From UBA11475 sp045593005 (GTDB taxonomy: Bacteria > Bacillota > Clostridia > Christensenellales > Borkfalkiaceae), in NCBI GenBank assembly GCA_045593005.1, contig JAZNVV010000001.1, positions 1 to 35,312 of the forward strand: a stretch of DNA of 35,312 nt, read 5' to 3'. The translations under genes were made by a program, and so were the position numbers. This document shows positions 32,448 to 35,312 of this stretch, piece after piece. A model generated the notes under the pieces. That model did no database searches, was not told the origin of the DNA, and saw only the letters and a program-made list of their open reading frames with translations. Each line of letters opens with the position of its first letter. The stretch's first letter is position 1.

Positions 32448-33118
32448 TAAAAAATTAACCCCCAAAACGCCGTTATAGGATAGCCTATAATATTACTCAT
32501 CCAACTAACGTATATACCTAAAATATCAAGATACCATATACCAGTACGGTCAGCCACAAAACCTAATAATATTAAGCCTAATAAAATGTAACTTCCATAA
32601 TTTCTTAAAAATCTATATACTCTGCCCGTTCCACCACTTAAAGTTTCATATAACTTAAATCCATCAAGTGGATAAATAGGTAAAATATTAAACGCAAAAA
32701 GCGCTAAACTTATCGACGGAATATAACTAACAGCATATATTAATACTTCGTCAAAATATCCTAAATTAGGGATACGAACGTAAAATATTAATGCAATAAC
32801 AAGTGGATATATTAAAAAAGCAAGTAAAAAGTTTGCGATAACGCCTGCAAGGGAAACTAAAATACAGCCAGTCTTTCTATTTTTAAAATTATTAGGATTA
32901 ACTGGAACAGGTTTACCCCAGCCAAAATGAACTAATATAAGCGCCACAAGCCCGTAAACGTCAAAATGCGCCATCGGATTAAGTGTCAATCTTCCATTAA
33001 TTTTAGGTGTAATATCCCCACATTTATACGCAACGAAAGCGTGCGCAAATTCATGCACAGGTAAAACTATTAATAATGCTAAAAATACAGATGCGTATTC
33101 TATAATCGTTTGAACCAT
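32447..33118 (-). CDS. Site-2 protease family (M50) membrane metalloprotease
   Basis: A 223-residue polytopic membrane protein of the YwhC/Rip-like group. The zinc motif HEFAH is at residues 22-26 in the first helix, and the second ligand region NILPIYPLDGFKLY (about 145-158) is intact. NPMAHFD (47-53) is also typical of the group. Its natural substrate is unknown. It is translationally coupled to scpA, a frequent arrangement in Firmicutes. It is the second M50 protease of the window and is complete, unlike the one at the left edge. Confidence 0.94.
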   Translation of the reverse strand: MVQTIIEYASVFLALLIVLPVHEFAHAFVAYKCGDITPKINGRLTLNPMAHFDVYGLVALILVHFGWGKPVPVNPNNFKNRKTGCILVSLAGVIANFLLAFLIYPLVIALIFYVRIPNLGYFDEVLIYAVSYIPSISLALFAFNILPIYPLDGFKLYETLSGGTGRVYRFLRNYGSYILLGLILLGFVADRTGIWYLDILGIYVSWMSNIIGYPITAFWGLIF

Positions 33119-33153
33119 TTATCCACCTTTTTTGCTACAAAATAACGTTTATA

Positions 33154-34740
33154 TTAAATATCAAGATTGTGCTTAATTGCTAAATATTCGTCGTAAGTAG
33201 TAAGTTTATCAAACGTCTTTGTACCGTTTATTTCAATAATTCTATTAGCAACGGTATTCATAAGTTCTTGGTCGTGCGAAGTAAACATTAAACAGCCCTT
33301 AAACCTTTTTAAGCCTTCGTTAAGTGAGGTAATGGATTCAAGGTCTAGATGGTTTGTAGGTTCGTCCATAATCATAAAATTACCGGCTTCAAGCATCATT
33401 TTTGAAAGCATACATCTAACCTTTTCACCACCGGATAAAACGTTAACTTGCTTAAATACTTCATCAGCAGAGAAAAGCATTCTGCCAAGCCAACCACGAA
33501 CAAATTCTTCATACTGGTCGTAAGAGTATTGCGATAACCATTCAATAAGGTTAAGTTTTACACCGTCAAAAAACTCGCTATTGTTGATAGGTAAATAAGT
33601 CGGTTTAACCGTACTGCCCCACTTGAAAGTTCCAGCATCAGCCTCTTCCTTCCCCATTAAAATATCGAAAAGCATTGAAGTTATCTTGCTGTTTTCGCTA
33701 ACAAAACCTATCTTTTCGTTCTTACCAACAATAAAATTTAAATCTTCAAAATAGCCTTTTTTTGTTAAACCTTCAACAAAAAGTATGTCATTGCCTATTT
33801 CACGCTCAAACTTAAAGTCAACGAACGGATATTTACGCAAAGATATTTGAATATCGTTAAGAGTAATTTTTTCAAGTTCCTTCTTTCTTGAAGTCGCTTG
33901 TTTTGATTTAGATGCGTTTGCCGCGAACCTTGCAATAAATTCTTGAAGTTCTTTAGCGCGTTGTTCCATCTTCTTATTTTGCTCTTTTGCTTGACGCGCA
34001 AGAAGTTGTGAAGAATGATACCAGAAATCATAGTTACCAAAATATAAATTGATTTTGCCGTAGTCTACGTCGCAAATATAGGTACAAACCTTATTTAAGA
34101 AATATCTATTATGCGATACCACGATAACTGTGTTTTCAAAGTCTATAAGATAATTTTCAAGCCATTTAATTGTTTTAATATCAAGGTTGTTAGTAGGTTC
34201 GTCCAAAATAAGAACGTCAGGATTGCCAAAAAGAGCCTGCGCTAAAAGAACTTTAACTTTAATTTTACCATCAACGTCTGACATTTGACTGTAAAAATAT
34301 TCAGAAGGGACTTCCAACGCATTGAGAAGTTTTTCAGCCTCACTTTCGGCTTCCCAGCCACCAAGTTCAGCAAATTCAGTTTCAAGTTCAGAAGCCCTTA
34401 TGCCGTCGGCTTCCGTAAAGTCGGATTTAGCGTATAAAGCATCCTTTTCATCACCGATTTGCATAAGTTTTTTATGACCGAACATAACCGTTCTGATAAC
34501 CGTTTCATGGTCGTATGCGTTTTGGTTTTGCATTAAAACGGACATCCTTTCATTTTTATCCATAGTTACGTCGCCTTTATTAGGGTCGATTTCACCAGCC
34601 AAAACCTTTAAAAACGTAGACTTACCTGCGCCGTTTGCACCGATAATACCATAACAATTCCCTTTTGTAAATTTAAGGTTTACGTCTTCAAAAAGTTTTT
34701 TTGAACCAAACCATAATGCAACGTTATTTACTTGTAACAT
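33154..34740 (-). CDS. ABC-F family ATPase (YkpA/YbiT-like)
   Basis: Soluble protein of 528 residues with two ABC domains and no membrane helices; the family acts on ribosomes. Domain 1 has an intact Walker A (GANGAGKST, 34-42, Lys40) and Walker B with DEPTNNLD, but its signature is degenerate (MSDVDGKIK near 153-161 instead of LSGGE). Domain 2 has an intact LSGGEK (435-440) and MDEPTNHLD, but its Walker A is degenerate (SENSKITS, 348-355, without the usual lysine). A charged helical linker (about 245-295) joins them. The start is the ATG at 34740 with TTGGAG upstream. It leads an operon that runs to rluB. Confidence 0.94.
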   Translation of the reverse strand: MLQVNNVALWFGSKKLFEDVNLKFTKGNCYGIIGANGAGKSTFLKVLAGEIDPNKGDVTMDKNERMSVLMQNQNAYDHETVIRTVMFGHKKLMQIGDEKDALYAKSDFTEADGIRASELETEFAELGGWEAESEAEKLLNALEVPSEYFYSQMSDVDGKIKVKVLLAQALFGNPDVLILDEPTNNLDIKTIKWLENYLIDFENTVIVVSHNRYFLNKVCTYICDVDYGKINLYFGNYDFWYHSSQLLARQAKEQNKKMEQRAKELQEFIARFAANASKSKQATSRKKELEKITLNDIQISLRKYPFVDFKFEREIGNDILFVEGLTKKGYFEDLNFIVGKNEKIGFVSENSKITSMLFDILMGKEEADAGTFKWGSTVKPTYLPINNSEFFDGVKLNLIEWLSQYSYDQYEEFVRGWLGRMLFSADEVFKQVNVLSGGEKVRCMLSKMMLEAGNFMIMDEPTNHLDLESITSLNEGLKRFKGCLMFTSHDQELMNTVANRIIEINGTKTFDKLTTYDEYLAIKHNLDI

Positions 34741-34776
34741 TTTATACTCCAACAATATTTAGTAGTCTATTGTTTA

Positions 34777-34805
34777 ATTATACACTAAATATTTTATAAT
34801 TGCAA
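34777..34805 (-). promoter_or_regulatory. Sigma-A promoter of the ABC-F/scpAB operon
   Basis: TTGCAA (34805-34800), a 17-base spacer and TATAAT (34782-34777) on the minus strand. No strong internal promoter or terminator was seen between the ABC-F gene and rluB, so this may drive eight genes. Confidence 0.75.
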
Positions 34806-34827
34806 GAATTTTTCAACTGTATTAAAA

Positions 34828-34845
34828 AACTCCCATAAGGGAGTT
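34828..34845 (-). terminator. Rho-independent terminator after the truncated right-edge gene
   Basis: AACTCCC and GGGAGTT form a perfect 7-base stem with a four-base loop, followed by a T-run on the minus strand, 19 bases past the stop. Confidence 0.85.
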
Positions 34846-34864
34846 CTTTTAAATATTATTTATT

Positions 34865-35312
34865 CTAAATTTCAGTTTCGCCTTTTATAGCACTTACGAA
34901 ATATTTGCCAGTCTCGCCTAAAAATTTAAGCATAGCGTCGGCAATCGGCTTTGGTTTACTTTCCCAAGCCCAAGTTTCAAAACAAATAGGACCGTCGTAG
35001 CCTATCGACTTAAAGCCTGCAAGCATAGGTCTATAATCCATCCTGCCAAAATAAGGCATAACGTGTATATCCTTAAACCCTCCGTAATTGTCGTGAATAT
35101 GCGTGCATTTAATACGCTTGCCTAAAACGTTAATGAACTTTTCAATATCGGCATTAACTAAATTCATATGTCCGATATCAATGCAGTAGCCAAAATGTTC
35201 TTCCCCATCGCAAAGAGAGTTATAATAATCAATTTCCCTTGCAGTTTCAATAGGAAAACCTGTATGTCCCCTTAAATTAGTATTCTTATAACCCATAAAC
35301 ATATTTTCAAGG
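34865..35312 (-). CDS. Sugar phosphate isomerase/epimerase or AP-endonuclease-2-like TIM barrel, 5' end cut by window
   Basis: The frame is open past the first ATG at 35302 to the window edge (codons for Leu-Glu-Asn precede it), so the true start lies outside. The visible 148 residues hold the metal-site blocks of the xylose-isomerase-like barrel: a glutamate in the LEN context, YCIDIGHMNL, THIHDNYG and CFETW. Such enzymes isomerise or epimerise sugars and inositols or, in the Nfo branch, cleave abasic DNA; the FETWAWE end looks more like the sugar group. The gene ends at its own terminator. Confidence 0.85.
   Translation of the reverse strand, partial: LENMFMGYKNTNLRGHTGFPIETAREIDYYNSLCDGEEHFGYCIDIGHMNLVNADIEKFINVLGKRIKCTHIHDNYGGFKDIHVMPYFGRMDYRPMLAGFKSIGYDGPICFETWAWESKPKPIADAMLKFLGETGKYFVSAIKGETEI

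Noticed and set aside
1..35312. CRISPR array, tRNA or rRNA genes, insertion sequences, prophage
   Set aside because: No direct-repeat arrays, transposase or integrase motifs, and no RNA gene signatures were seen in the short intergenic gaps.

Overview
The window looks like chromosomal DNA from a low-GC, endospore-forming Clostridia-type Firmicute. The evidence is AT-rich sequence, strong Shine-Dalgarno sites (AGGAGG type), consensus sigma-A promoters, and several endospore markers: yabP-yabQ next to divIC, spoIVA, a gerW/ytfJ homologue beside its usual DUF2953 partner, and a DacF/DacB-type carboxypeptidase. The GlgC plus GlgD pair also fits Clostridia. I cannot name the genus. All genes but one (lexA) lie on the minus strand, packed into long operons. 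No stretch of 300 bases lacks a gene, and I see no rRNA, tRNA, CRISPR array, insertion sequence or prophage.

Layout by position, with transcription mostly running right to left. (1) 1-2182: yabP-yabQ-divIC-ppx-M50 protease behind a likely sigma-E promoter. (2) 2182-3946: a metallophosphoesterase that is probably made from a leaderless mRNA, a Cys-rich protein of unknown function, and acpP, the last two each with its own terminator. (3) 4008-16185: a glycogen operon, pgi-glgB-glgC-glgD-glgA-glgP-GH13 amylase, ending in an AlkD-like DNA repair gene. It contains the enzymes for glycogen synthesis and breakdown and a link to glycolysis. (4) 16345-18724: an ArsR/SmtB-family repressor and a Zn/Cd/Pb P1B-ATPase, each preceded by a copy of the same operator. 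(5) 18781-22405: der-plsY-spoIVA, with a good sigma-E promoter inside it for spoIVA. (6) 22521-23972: a uracil permease with a perfect consensus promoter. (7) 24065-27483: an unknown four-helix membrane protein, pncB, lspA and an RluD-type synthase, transcribed away from lexA. (8) 27650-28246: lexA. (9) 28282-34740: ABC-F ATPase, M50 protease, scpA, scpB, DUF2953, gerW, dacF-like, rluB. (10) 34865-35312: a truncated TIM-barrel sugar isomerase/endonuclease-family gene.

The most interesting region is the lexA divergent intergenic region. Two near-identical SOS-box-like sequences each overlap the -35 element of one divergent promoter, so the unknown membrane protein, and perhaps pncB-lspA-rluD behind it, may be DNA-damage inducible. 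Other points of interest are the twin metal operators, two matching sigma-E promoters, palindromes at the pgi and spoIVA promoters, the leaderless gene, an ABC-F protein with complementary motif losses, and a strong codon-junction bias (NAC before GTN) across the window.
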